Source: Bostrychus sinensis
Lineage: Eukaryota > Chordata > Actinopteri > Gobiiformes > Eleotridae
Direction of reading: 5' to 3'
Assembly: GCA_020698575.1 (NCBI GenBank)
Contig: CM036256.1
Coordinates: 12,849,908-12,913,907 of the forward strand
Length of the DNA: 64,000 nucleotides
The position numbers were made by a program, and so were the translations under genes. Shown here piece by piece: positions 1 through 12,000 of this stretch; within the stretch, counting starts at the first letter, position 1, and each line of letters starts with the position of its first letter. The notes under the pieces were generated by a model. The model worked only from the letters and a program-made list of their open reading frames with translations. It was not told where the DNA came from and searched no databases.

Positions 1-439
1 TTATACTATATGACAAATTGTTATGTGCGGTTGGCTGGGGAGAAGCTTCCAGTTAGGCTAATAGAGAAATACAGCACAGTCCACGCAGTGGTTTGTAATC
101 TATCCTACTTCTGCCTGGGATGTTTCATTCATTATTATGTGGGCAGAGGAATCAGTAATCACTCTTGTATTTATTGTCTTTGACATTTCATTTCAATATT
201 TATTGTCACTAATTACCCCAGTTGATGGTCTGCAGTCACAATCCTTCCTATGCTATCAAGTCTGTTTGTAAAGGCTGTATTAGGCTAAATGATGGTAGAT
301 TATGGCCTGAGGTTGTTTTTACTGTTGCGTGGGTTTGTTAGTTTGTTAGCAAGATAACTTTAAAAGCAATGGCTAAGGTTATGGACCATGCTTTCATAAC
401 CACTTGCTGTGGTTTTCTATTCTATTCTAGTCAGTAAGC

Positions 440-940
440 CCCAGAATCTATAGTACAGCTCCACTTGAAGACCACAAAACACACCTTTGAGGACAGCGAG
501 GTCCGAATCTTAGCCAGAAAGAGAGGTTCGTTTGAGCAAGGAGTCAAAGAAGCAATCATTGTCAAAAAAGATAAACCTTTTCTAAACCGAAAAGGTGGTC
601 TCAGATACAACCTTTCATCTGTTTACAACAGTTTCCTCAAACCCAAACAAAACAAACCAGTTTAACTGAGGTCATTAACATCTGAAGGAGCTGACCAGGC
701 TGGGGAGGGTTAGCGACTCTCACTCCTGCTGCGGACAAAGGACTCTTAATGACCCGAAACCATTCAGGCCCCTTTCATAGTCTGTTTAGTCTCCTGAACC
801 AGAATTTACTTTCATGTCTAAAACTACTTTTTCGGGAGCATATAAACCAACTCTCTTACCAGTTAAATTTTAGAATTGAGAAAGCTTCTTGGGTAAGAGG
901 TGACACGTCTTCAACTTTAAAAACCGAGGCTAATTGCGAT
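440..940 (+). mobile_element. Penelope-like element remnant (C-terminal coding tail and 3' end)
   Basis: Positions 465-665 code a tail with HTFEDSEVRILARK, FEQGVKEAI, LNRKGGLRY and LSSVYNS, which closely resembles the end of Neptune-type Penelope-like polyproteins in fish (GIY-YIG class). About 220 bp further on is the typical 3' signature 'AAGCTTCTTGGGTAAGAGGT' followed by a GACACGTCTTCAA segment. The reverse transcriptase and most of the endonuclease are missing, so this is a dead 5'-truncated copy in an emilin2 intron. The family name rests on remembered similarity. Confidence 0.65.
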
Positions 941-1036
941 TTAATTAGCGTGGATGAGAGAGAGTCTTAACAAACGTCAGTAAGGGAACAAATGGTTAGT
1001 TTTAGTGGATTTGTCTTCCATTGTGAGATATGAAGG

Positions 1037-1300
1037 CTTTGTTGCTCAATGGAGAGAGCATTTACCCCTTAACTATAGGATCCCTGGTCCAGGTCTGGGC
1101 ACTATATCTTTACTATTGCAGCATAGGGTCAGTGGAAAAGTAGAGGTAGGCTCAGGCATATTAACTCTACAGCTACAAAGGCTCAGTAAAAGGACAAATG
1201 GTTAGCGTTTTGTGTCTCAAAGTGGATAAAGCATTTACCTCTGAACTAGAAGAACCCTAAGTTTGAGACCAGGGCTTGGCACAATATTTTTTTACCATTG
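1037..1300 (+). mobile_element. Two adjacent tRNA-derived SINE copies
   Basis: Positions 1037-1118 and 1216-1300 each have a tRNA-like head, with an A-box-like stretch around 'CAATGGAGAGAGC' / 'AGTGGATAAAGC' and then 'ATTTACC(C/T)CT(T/G)AACTA'. They are followed by a shared body (GGTCTGGGCAC-ATAT-TTTTAC-ATTG). Related copies are at 7766-7850 and, inverted, 3381-3446. Copies are diverged, and I cannot define target duplications. Confidence 0.55.
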
Positions 1301-1399
1301 TGAGATAGGGCCAATACCTTATCAGAGGTCTGAGCTCTCTGGGTGCTTCCACTAATTACACATACAGAAGAGAGATGGAAAGTCACTGGATACTTTTAC

Positions 1400-1530
1400 T
1401 CAAGTAATATAGTAATAGTAGAAATAGGAACAATAGCAGTGGCAGTAATAGTAGTAATGGTTGTAGCAGTAGTAGTAGTAGTTGTAGGAGTTGCATTGGT
1501 AGTAGTAATAGTAGTACTAGTAGTAGTGAC
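1400..1530. repeat. GTA/TAG-rich microsatellite
   Basis: Imperfect (GTA)n with ATA and GCA variants. Similar arrays lie at 5370-5440, 5957-6034 and 6425-6660. Confidence 0.85.
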
Positions 1531-3380
1531 ACCATTAAGAATTTTCTAATTAAAGATCCTATATATTATCCTTTTTCGGGGTTTTTGAAACTTTTGACCT
1601 TTGCATTAGTAGTTCACATTTTATATACAATAATATACAGAATAATGTATATGTATGGAAAACGTCTTTTTTGGGGTAGCTGTTAACTAGACTTTGTAGA
1701 GAAACCCTGGATTGGGGAATGGACAGAGCATAAAATGGCTATTTAGCATGGCTATTAGCAACATGACTCTAACAGATAGCTAAAAGAGCTTAGTGTTTTG
1801 TTGTGATGGAAATTTAAGCACTGAAATTATAAAAATGAGTTTGATGATGGTGTATGGGCTTTAGAAACACGCAGGAGCACTTCCTGGTGTCACATGTTTA
1901 CATAGAGCAGTGAGACCTAGTGTTTTCAGATGGTTAGAAGAGGATGGGCTTAGCAAACAGGATTATCTAAACATGTGAATGAAACAAAATACTACTGCAG
2001 GTATGTTTTTGAGGTGGAAACAACATTATAACAAAAAAAAAAAGTCAATTTAGCATAATAGGTGACCCTTAATTTATGTTCATTGCCTTGAAAGGTCTCA
2101 TATAGCATATTTAAGTAGCAAACCTCCTCTGTGTAACTGCATAACACGGTGCATTAAGTGAACATTTCCTTCATTTAATTGCCTGCCTGGATGCATTACT
2201 GTAATCCTGGAACATGCAGCCTCCCTGCTCGTGGACAAATGTGCCCGCCGGCTTTTAAAAAGAAAGAACACCACAAAACCAATTCAGGGCTTAGGCCGAG
2301 ACATACTGTAATGAGTGTTAAATACGACGTGTGACACAGTGACACCATGTCCTGACACCTGGTACAATACAGAGAAGTGTAATTATTATTTTGGTGGTTT
2401 CTCCTCGGGACATAGTCACAGCATCTCACCTCTGTCGCCTCAGAGGACCCGGAGATGTGTGCCTCCCCCAGGGCTTTGGAGAGCAGCCAACGCTTCTTTT
2501 TCAAATAAAGAGCACATTTAAAACTCTCGCCCACTGTCGGCTTTTATGGTGGATGTAATTGTACTGCTAAAGAGGCAAGCTCAGAGGTAAGTGAAGTGAA
2601 ATTTGGATAGTGATCAGAGGCTAGTAATGAGAATTCACAGTGCAGCACAGGGATGAGAGGGGTATCCAGCAGGCACTTAGGCTGGCGACACAAGAGGATT
2701 TTTTAGCTCGATTTCGTAGCCCAAACTCTCTAGGTATGTTTTTAAATGGGTAAAGATCTTAAACTCTTGCGTGTCGCCAGCCTTAGTTTGTCTTCAGTTC
2801 CAAACCTTCACTGTGACCCTGCCTAGCCAGAGCCATTGATTTTCTTAGCAAATGGAAGTCCTCTCCCTTTCAACCCTGCCGTCACCAAAATCAACCCTTC
2901 ATGATCAAAACACGTAGCCTGGCCTGACAGCCCCTCCAAATTTCTTTTTGAAAGCACGAAAGTCTAGTTCCTCTGCCACAGCGAGCCATGTTTCCTCAGC
3001 CATTTTTCTGCAGCGTGTCTTAGATAATGTCCTGTCAAACATAGCCAAGATGGCGCCGGTTTACACAGAACAAAATCTTTAATTTTGATTAACAGCGTTT
3101 AGTGCTTTTCTTTGTCACATGTTGATTCTGCTGAAGTCTGTGTTGTTGTTCAGTCTTTTGTAAGACTTTTTTCTTCATCTTGTTTCCATTTTAACAACAG
3201 TAAAGTCCTGTTGACGTCCGACTTAACAACAATATTCAAACAAACTGATGTTTTCCGCAACTCTTTGTACAACTGGCTTCTGCTGCTTTCTTCATTCAGA
3301 AATAAGTACAGAGCTCATTTTACAGCGTACACTGGTGTTTTATGGCAAAACTGGGAACAATTCTTCATAAGGGCCATGGT

Positions 3381-3446
3381 GCCCAGACCTGGACTTAAAT
3401 TTGGGATCTTCGAGTTCAGGGGTAAATGCTCTATCCATTGAGCTCT
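3381..3446 (-). mobile_element. tRNA-derived SINE head, inverted copy
   Basis: Read on the minus strand it gives CTCAATGGATAGAGCATTTA, then CCCCTGAACTCGAAGATCCC and AAGTCCAGGTCTGGGCAC, the same family as 1037-1300 and 7766-7850. It has tRNA A- and B-box-like segments but is not a functional tRNA gene. Confidence 0.5.
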
Positions 3447-3691
3447 TTGTATATTTAGAAAAACATCATTTGTACCTTTACTGACCTCTTGTGAGTGTTG
3501 TTTGTATTTTAATGGCACAGAACATTTTTAAAAAACTACCTTTCCTGGAAATATAGTTAAATTCAAAAAAATTTTTAAAAGTTATCTTGCCAACACTATA
3601 ACAAACAAACTGTCACAACCAAGACATAATTCGGCTGACCAGGGTAATACATTTAGTGAAGTCATTTAATAGCTCTTTGTTTCTTTTTCAG

Positions 3692-4030
3692 GAATGACGT
3701 TAAGACCAGAGCGTCCATCTTCTCCACCCGAGCCAAATCGCAGAATTAAACAGATCCACATCCCCTTCATCCTCCCTCCTACCAACCCCAGACACCCTCC
3801 TCCTTACACCCCTAACCAGCCAGGACGTCCCACCACTACCGTCCACAAGCTCAGTCCCCCCAGCCAGCCCTCCAGCCCGCAGCAGCAGCCCCTGGTCCCG
3901 GTCCGGCCTGTGGTGGAGACCGGAGAGGCCGGACCTCCTGGATACACACGCAGAGTCACTGTGAGGAGAGGGTCCGAGGACTCGACCCGCCACAGCAGCC
4001 CACCTCTTACTGGGTTTGCTGGAGCGCCAG
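3692..4030 (+). CDS. emilin2: emilin2 exon, Pro-rich segment
   Basis: The acceptor is a pyrimidine tract ending TTTTTCAG at 3691 and the donor is GTAAAG at 4031. The frame is fixed by the phase-1 donor (CCA G|GT) and by continuity with the next exon. It codes about 112 residues rich in Pro, Arg and Gln, including KQIHIPFILPP, PHHS-poor PQQQP runs and a closing GFAGAP. EMILIN2 is known for a proline-rich region between its coiled coil and its C1q domain. The open frame runs on into the intron to 4404, but that part has no matching protein character. Confidence 0.8.
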
Positions 4031-5962
4031 GTAAAGGTGCACACATTAAAATAACCAGATGTGATCCTACATTCATGTGCAGTGTGATCAATCAAAAGCC
4101 TTTAACAGTATTTCTTCATGTGTTAACATTTAATTCATCTTATCATGACCAATTACCAATTGAAATTTCATGTGTTATATTGTTATTGCCTTGTCCAACT
4201 TACATACTTAATGACAGAAAATCCCCAGCCTGGCTAGGGCCCTGTAACTTGCTTTTCACAAGCAGCACAGTCTGGTTCCCCTCTCGGACCGAAGTGTTTC
4301 TTCAGTTCGATTTGGAAATAGCCAATCACAGCCATTTATCTGCAGCGCCTCTTACGAAAGCAGAAGAGCTAACCAAGGTAGCGCTGGCTACCAAGCTAAT
4401 TTAATAACTTCTCTGACCTGATTAACAGCAATTAGAGCTTTTCTTCGTCACCTGTTGGTTCTGCTGAAGTCCGTTCCCCTGTGTGGTTATTTTCTTCGTC
4501 TTGTTGCCATTTTAACAACAGTTAAGTCCCGTTTATGTCCAATGATTAACAAACGCATAAAAAAAATGACTTCTTCCACAAGTCTTTGTACAGCTGGCTT
4601 CTGCTGCTGTCCCCGTTCAGAAATAAGTACAGAGCTGCTCGTAATATGGTGAATTCTGGTGTTTTATGAAAAGAACGGCAGGAGTCCATGTTTGTTTGGG
4701 TCAGCGGTGCACTGCTTATGTCCCGCACTTCCCTCTGATTGGTTACTCCGCCTGTCATTGTTTCATCTCACAAATGTTACCGAAGAGGTACCAGACTAAC
4801 TTCTTTGTATAGAATAGGAAAAGACATTGTCTGGCAGGCCAGGCTAGAAAATCACTGTACTGCATGTTTAATCACTAACACCACTAGATGGAGTCATGAG
4901 CTACTGTGCTCAGCTATTTAAACATATTATATGTTAACATATAACACAGCAACAGTCAAAGATTTTACAAATATAAGAAGAAAAAGAGCGACAAGAACAA
5001 CAAACATGGCGGCGCTGACAGAGGTTTTTACACCGCATTTACTGAAAAAGAACCAAGAAAATAAAGCAAAATTAGAGGTAGTCTGTTCAGTCTTGAACAT
5101 ACCTTGACTACCTTTAGCTTTAGTCACTCCTAAAAAGCTCAGCTGTTTCTTCTGCTGTGAATGTTGTGCTGTGTTCACTAGCGCCCCCCAACGACCAACG
5201 CATGTACTCCTTTGTTTGTCCGTATCTGCAAGCAAACAGTCCAACATACGACAGAATGAACGCAAAAGACGGACAGAACGCTCTGTCTGTATCCCACTGC
5301 ATATTTAACGTACTGTATATAGTACAGTATGAGTGTATAAAAAAGCTTAGAAAGTGCTTACAGCTAATGCCACTACTAGAACTACTACTGCTACTACTAA
5401 AACTACTCAAGCCTACCACAACTACTATTATTTTTATTTCTACAGCTACTTATTATCATGTTGCTCACTATTCTATACTTTCACTCATTTTCAGTATGTT
5501 TTAGAAATTGCACTCCAAAAGTACATTTTATTTTATATAGTGTGGGTTATATTATTATTGCAATATATAGCACAAGTACCACAGATGGCTTGTTCTCATA
5601 ATATTGTTTAGCCTGAATCTAGATTTCTAAGAACTGAAGTTAAATATCATCCCTAAAATGGCTAAAAATTGAACCAGCAATAATGAACTTATATTTAATG
5701 ATTAATCAAGACATATTTTCTGTCACTGCCTCCTACATCCATCTGATGTTATTAAAGCAAAGCTAATTAACTTAGTGTCAGTGTCATAGGGTGTCAGATT
5801 GTTTCAGTGCTTAGCATAAAGTTATTTTGATGTTTCTAAGAACAACAGTGCATGTGATGAACCAAGTTTTCTGTTAAAACTTATTTATGTTGAGTACAGT
5901 TTTGAGAAACAAATGTTACTTTTACTCAGGTACATTTTTAAAGTAGTATTTATAGTCATAGT

Positions 5963-6034
<72 letters not shown>

Positions 6035-9000
6035 TCACTCCCACTACATTGTTTTTTAGGTAACACTTTAGAATGTCTCACATAATGAAGAATTACATAG
6101 GCACTTAAATGAATATTTACAAAGCATTACATCAACATTAATAAGCACCACTGAGTTATAAAGATTCTTATTAATGTTTAATTCTTGAGTAATAATCTCC
6201 TGTAACTCAATGCAAAATTATAATCATCGGTGGTAATTCGGTATCTATGAACTGTTTAGTCCATAATATATTGTTAATTACATATTTCTTAATACTTTAT
6301 TACGGTTTTATAATGATGAGTTACCATCTTTTATTAAATGCTTTTTTATTTTCTTCAATTTCGTTTACTTCTACTTCAGTAAAAATATTTTGAACTGTTT
6401 TTACCTGAGACTAGCTTTTTACTAATAATAATAGTAGTAGTAGTAGTAGTAATAATGATAGTATTTGAAGTAAAAGTAATTAGTAGTAGTAGCAGTAGTA
6501 CTAGTAGGAGTAATAGGCTTGTAATTGTAGCAATAATAGTAGTAGTAATAGTAGGAGTAGTAGTAATACTAGTAGTAGTGGTAGTAGTAGTGGTACTAGT
6601 AGGATTAGTAGTTGTAGTTGGAGAAGTAATAGTAGTAGCAGTAATAGTAGCTAGATAGTAGCAGCTTACATTTAATACTTTTTACTTTTAGTTCTTATGA
6701 TTTTTCTACTACTACTACTAATAATAATAATTATTATAATAATTATAATTTCATACTTTTGTTGAGTAGTTTTATTTCCACTTGAGGAATATTATTTTGA
6801 ACTAACTTTCTCAGATTTTGAGTTCTTCCTGTATCTAACATATACAAGTCCTCAGTTTCATTTAATCCATGCATTTACAAATCTAAAGCCTGCCCAAAGA
6901 AATACCAATAACATCTAACTCTGCTTCAAAGCACACATTTTTTTAACCTGCCCCTCGCGACATTTTAAACCTTGAGACGTCCCTAAATCAGGCCCGGGTC
7001 TGTTTTAATGCCTCTGCAGCCCTGAGCACATGAGCAGCTCATTAGTAACGCCTGCTAGACATTTACTGTCATTTACTCATCAGTGTTGTCGGCTATATTT
7101 CTCACAACATCTGTCGGTTACAGTAAACTTGACTTTTTCTTCTGTTTTTAATTAACAGCGTCATATTTAGAAACATTAGAAAAAACAGAATAAAACATGG
7201 TGCCTGTGTTTTGCGTCAACACGGCAGCTGTCGAGAGCAGACCTTCGTCAGTCCTATACAGCGCAGAATGTCATACAAAATGCCATTCATTATTATGGCT
7301 TTACAATAGGGGCCCTTTCATCGTGAATTTATTTGTAAATGGATATTCTGCACCTCTACCAGCTCTCCACAAATACCTGCATCGATCTCGAGGTTCCCAG
7401 AGACTAGTCAATACCAGATCCCATTGTTCTGAAATAGTCCAAATCAATAGCAAAGTCACTCAAAACCACAATTACACAGCCGCGAGAACTTTTTAAACTC
7501 TCTTTCTGTGAAACCCAGCTGCCTGCTCAATGCATACAAGGACTGGGGGGAAAAAAAGGTTTTAGTGAAGGGAGAAAGATGCTGTTGAATCAGAGCGCTT
7601 TAATAAATACAGAAGTTATCATCTTTGTTGTTGTTTTGTTCAGGAAAGGTCAGTAATGGTGATGGAGTGTTTTTAGACCATTTTGAGATACGGACAGAAG
7701 ATATTCACATAAACAACACATGATTAATTTGAGTATATACTTAACCATTGTGAGATAATAAGGGTTTTGTGACTAAATGGAAAGAGCATTTACCCCTGAA
7801 CTAGAAGATCTTTGAGTTTGAGTCCAGGTCAGGGCACTACTATATCTTTACCATTTTGAGATAGGACCAGTGCCTTGGCAGAGGTCTACACTCGGCAAGT
7901 TTTGAATTTTCATCTTTTTTCTTTGCTTTTTTTTTTTCGTAATTTTGTATTTTTTAATATATTCATACACAGTGGAGGAATGTAACAAAGTAAAAGTACT
8001 TAGCTACTTAACTTATGTACAATTTTCATGTACCTGTACTTTACTTTAGTCAATTTTGCAAGGGGTACTTTTACTTTTACTTCACTACATTTTAGAGCAA
8101 GTATCTGTACTTTTTACTCCACTACATTTATGAGTTGGTTTGAAGTACAAAGTATTTTGAGTTTTGGTTTAAAATCACTTGTTTCTGTCGTGCCCTCATT
8201 GTAGACACACAGTACTTAAATATTAAAGATGCAGTGAAGTAGTACTGCTTTAGAAACATCAGAATAATAAAGACAGAAGACCTCAGCAACAGATTCAGTC
8301 TCTTCTACTGCAGCAGTTTGTTAAATGTGAGGGATTTTGCTTAAAAATTGTGCTGATTACTGAAAAAATTAACACATTCATGAGTGGTCGAGCCTGTGTG
8401 AAATATTTTTACTTTTTTCCTCACAAGTACATTTGAAAGTAAGCCCTTTTATGCTTTTACTTAAGTAGAAATTGAGTACTTCTACCACCACTGAGCGTAA
8501 CAACCTGTAATAACCTATACTTACATTGTACTTACACAAGGACATTTTGTGTATTTACAGATTCTAGGTACAAATGTGACAACAGGTGCCATGATGAAGA
8601 GATAATCTGAGTTATTCACTTGTAACTGTAAGTGGTCATAATGTTATGCCTGATGTTTTACAGGTTATCCTCCGCTGCAGCCTGTAGCTCTTCAGCCTCA
8701 GCCTAGCAGGGGACGCCAAGGTATTCATTATTAAGTAAATGTACTCGCATGCATTTTCCTGGGGCTGCCATTCTGACGCCATCAGTGGGAAAAGAAAAGT
8801 GCAAAAGCTGTAAATAATTTGCAGTCGGGGCGAGCGTGTGAGGGAGGAGGAACTGGATGTGTTCGGTTAAACTCGCGCGGGGGCGGACTGTGGAAGCTGC
8901 AGTCACTTAGAAGAAAGTTTTTGGCTTGGTGGTACATGTTACTTTTGATAATAATTTAGAAATGCCATTAGAAAAGTAGAAAATAGCTCTGCGGATTGGA

Positions 9001-12000
9001 AAAAAAAAAGAGTGTGCAAGTTTCTCATAAGTCAGCTATAGATCAAAGTGTTTAATTTAAGAAAGACTGATGGTTAATTTGTGTGTGTACTGTGTAGTTC
9101 CTGTTGCAGTGAAGCAGCCTTGGAACCAGATGTATCAAGCTAATTCACCAGGTAACGTCAACATCTCCGACCAGAAATAACACAAATCACACGGGGTTAA
9201 AGCTGCAGTAAACAAAAAACAAAGTGACCTACATGCTTAGGTTTTAGATGCATGTACATTTTATTGCTAAAGTGAAAGTGAGCCAGTTTACCTCCATAAA
9301 ATACTAATACTTTGAACAATCAAAACTTAGAGCATCAGACAGACAGATGTCAGTACCTCCTGCAGTTACTGACATTTTTATTAATCGTATTAATAAAAAT
9401 ATTGGTAACACTTTAGAATAACTCACAGTATTAAATGTACTGTGAGCAGCATGCGCTCGTACTGCAGTCTAAATCTAAACAATGGTCTGTGGGTTGCCAG
9501 TCTTTATGCTTTTTCTGATTGGACGATCGGCAATGCAGGGTTTTACAACCAAAACAAAAAATGTAAACATAAACAACTTGGCCATTGTGTAAAATACAAT
9601 ACAAATACAGTTTACATCATATCTTGGGACACGTTTGAGTAATTTTTATGAAATGTAACAAATATATACAGCTCATAGCACCTTTAAGCATCAGTTAAGG
9701 ATTAGTAAACAGTTAAGTGATTATATACAAAGCATTACTTCAACTGTAATAAACTCCATTGAGTTATTAACATTGTTATTAATCATTTCCTGACAAGTAA
9801 ATCAGTGCAAAATGATAGACATCTTTGTTTATTTATTTTGTTTGTTTGTTTTTTTAAATAAAATTATTGTTAATTGCATATTTATTAATGCTTTCTTACT
9901 GCTTAATAGTGGTGAGTTGTTCTAAAGTGTTACTATAATATTTATGTATATTGTGCTTTGCTGACTTTTTTCTCTCATTGAATTTTCCTTTTTTACTTGA
10001 GCCAAAGTCTCAGTCAGTTCAATCACAACAAAAGGACTTGTTTAATTAAGAAAAGCCTCTTGGGTGAGAGGTGAAACGTCTTCAGCTTTAAAAACCAAGT
10101 ACAGATGACTTCTTTTTAAACCTTTTGTTATTCACTCAGCCTGGATGATGAAGTGGTTATATTTTGCCAATGCTGCTTTGTTTGTAATTTTGTTAGTCTC
10201 TTAGCTAGAAACTCAAAAGTGTGGAGAGAGAACAGAGCATTTAGAGCATGGTTCTTTATCACTGTTGAAGGTCTGCACTCTCCATCTGCTTCTGCTATGT
10301 TTCTGTCTCTTATCTGAGCAAGTGACTGACCAAAGCTTGTTATAATAGTTCATGAATAAATAAACTTTCATTTTTACACATAATTCTTATAAAAGTATAC
10401 CATCAGGTGACCAGTTTTCCTCTAAATTAAAGACAAAAAGTTGCATGCTTCATGTTTAAGTGACGTCTAGTTGGACAACATTGATACACTTTAAGGACAT
10501 GTTATTTTGTCTGCAGTGTCGGTGGACAGCAGCGCCTTCCCAGACGTCTTCTCGTTCTCGGCTGGACTCACTCAGACCCGCTTCTCTGGAGACTTTGGCC
10601 TGATCCGCTTCAACAGGGTCCTGGTGAACGATGGGGGGCACTACAGTCCACACACAGGTACAAAAATACTCCTAAATATCACTTTCCTTGGGCTTCTCCT
10701 GGTTAAAGCTGCCCAGCTAGAATACAGTAAATATAAGTGTTCAGTAGAAACGCTGCCTTCTTGGTCTCTTCTTGTTCTCACTGCAGGAAAAAGTGACCAA
10801 CATCTGTTTTTTGTCAGAATACTTGAAGTAATGTTTTTTTTGTTTTGTTTTTTTGCTGATCTTTTGGTTTTGATAATGCTTTAAAACAGCATTGATGATT
10901 AGTTTATATCAAATTTAGCATAATTATCTTTTAATCACTGGTGTATACGCTATAATAATAACAACAATAGGTTTATTTATTTAACACATTTTATATAACA
11001 CACATACACTCAATGTGCTTATGTACAAAAATGAAATACATAAAAACAACTCGGCAGCAATACATTTAAGAAAGAATAAAACACAGGTTTCGTCTCTGTG
11101 TCAGCCCTGCGACAAGCTGGCCCCTGTCCAGGGTGTACCCCGCCTACGGCCCAAAGTTACTGGGATAGGCTCCAGTCACCTGCGACCCCTAACGGGAATA
11201 AGCGGTAGAAAATGAATGAATGAATAAAACACAGGTTAAAAATATACTACAAAAACTAACAAATAAAACAAATAAAAATAAGATAAGAATAAAATTAAAA
11301 TCAATTAAAGGCTTGTGAGAATAAGAATGTTTTAAGTCTAGTTTTAAAAACAAGCACAGTGTCAGCATTTTAGTGAGTAAAAGCTCCCTCAGCAGATAAG
11401 TAAAATTAAAATTAAGTGTAAAATTAGTGGAATAATAAGCCCAACAGTTTTTGTTTTTTTTCTTCATCTGACTAATTTCCAAATCTAACAAATGAAATTG
11501 CAGCAAAAGTATGTTTCTAATGTACCATGTTGGACATTTTGAATACTGTTTAAGCATGAGTAAGTCATTTTTCAGGTCTTGGAAATTTTAAAAAGTAATT
11601 TTTTTAAGTAATTTCTTTAAAAAGTAATGGAAAATTTTTGGTTAAAAAAGTTAACCCTGCATTTACAAAGTGACCCTGTTTGAATTTTGTCTGGGGTCCT
11701 TTTACTTTACGTCCTGTCTAAGTCAATGAACAAATCAAGTTGCAAAAAATGATTTAATTGAGGTGTCAGTCAAGTGTTGTCATTTAATTGTAAAAACTTA
11801 GTCACTATTACATCAGTGTTTCCCAACCAGGGGTACAGGGACCTCTAGGGGTACGCGAGCACTTTACAGAGGGTACATGGAGTTATTTCATAATAATAAA
11901 GTATTTGCAATGTATTGTTTTTTTTAAAGGAATTTGTATTTTGAATTTAATTTTCAAAGCAAAAAAATGCAGGAAAATTTGCTTTTTCAATAAAGTAAGT

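Larger units (their letters stand above)
1..3691 (+). other. emilin2 intron (5' end outside window), repeat-rich
   Basis: I see no host coding exon here. It holds a Penelope-like tail (about 440-940), tRNA-derived SINE copies (1037-1300 and, inverted, 3381-3446), a GTA-rich microsatellite (1400-1530), a repeat shared with 29218-29390 (about 1855-2030), and sequence from 3030 on that resembles the 4224-4845 element. The 1343-1549 ORF is only the microsatellite read as Val/Ile. Confidence 0.6.
4031..8663 (+). other. emilin2 intron, repeat-rich
   Basis: A 4.6-kb intron with no exon that I can support. It contains the TSD-flanked insertion 4224-4845, several GTA microsatellites (5370-6750), a TIR element (6059-6325), a SINE (7766-7850), a MITE (about 7972-8494) and a Tc1-like end (about 8566-8665). 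Positions 6750-7750 show no recognisable feature. Confidence 0.6.
9152..10516 (+). other. emilin2 intron
   Basis: No host exon seen. Contains the MITE 9403-9932 (itself apparently interrupted near 9440-9660 by sequence also seen at 61890-61950) and a Penelope-like tail at 10040-10110. Confidence 0.55.

Noticed and set aside
1343..1549. Val/Ile-rich ORF that looks like a membrane protein
   Set aside because: It is the GTA microsatellite read in one frame. The same applies to 6455-6658.
4031..4404. Open reading frame continuing past the emilin2 Pro-rich exon
   Set aside because: A good donor sits at 4031. The extension has no EMILIN character and overlaps the inserted element at 4224.
7766..7850. 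tRNA gene
   Set aside because: tRNA-like boxes are present, but the sequence is a repeated SINE head without a foldable full cloverleaf.
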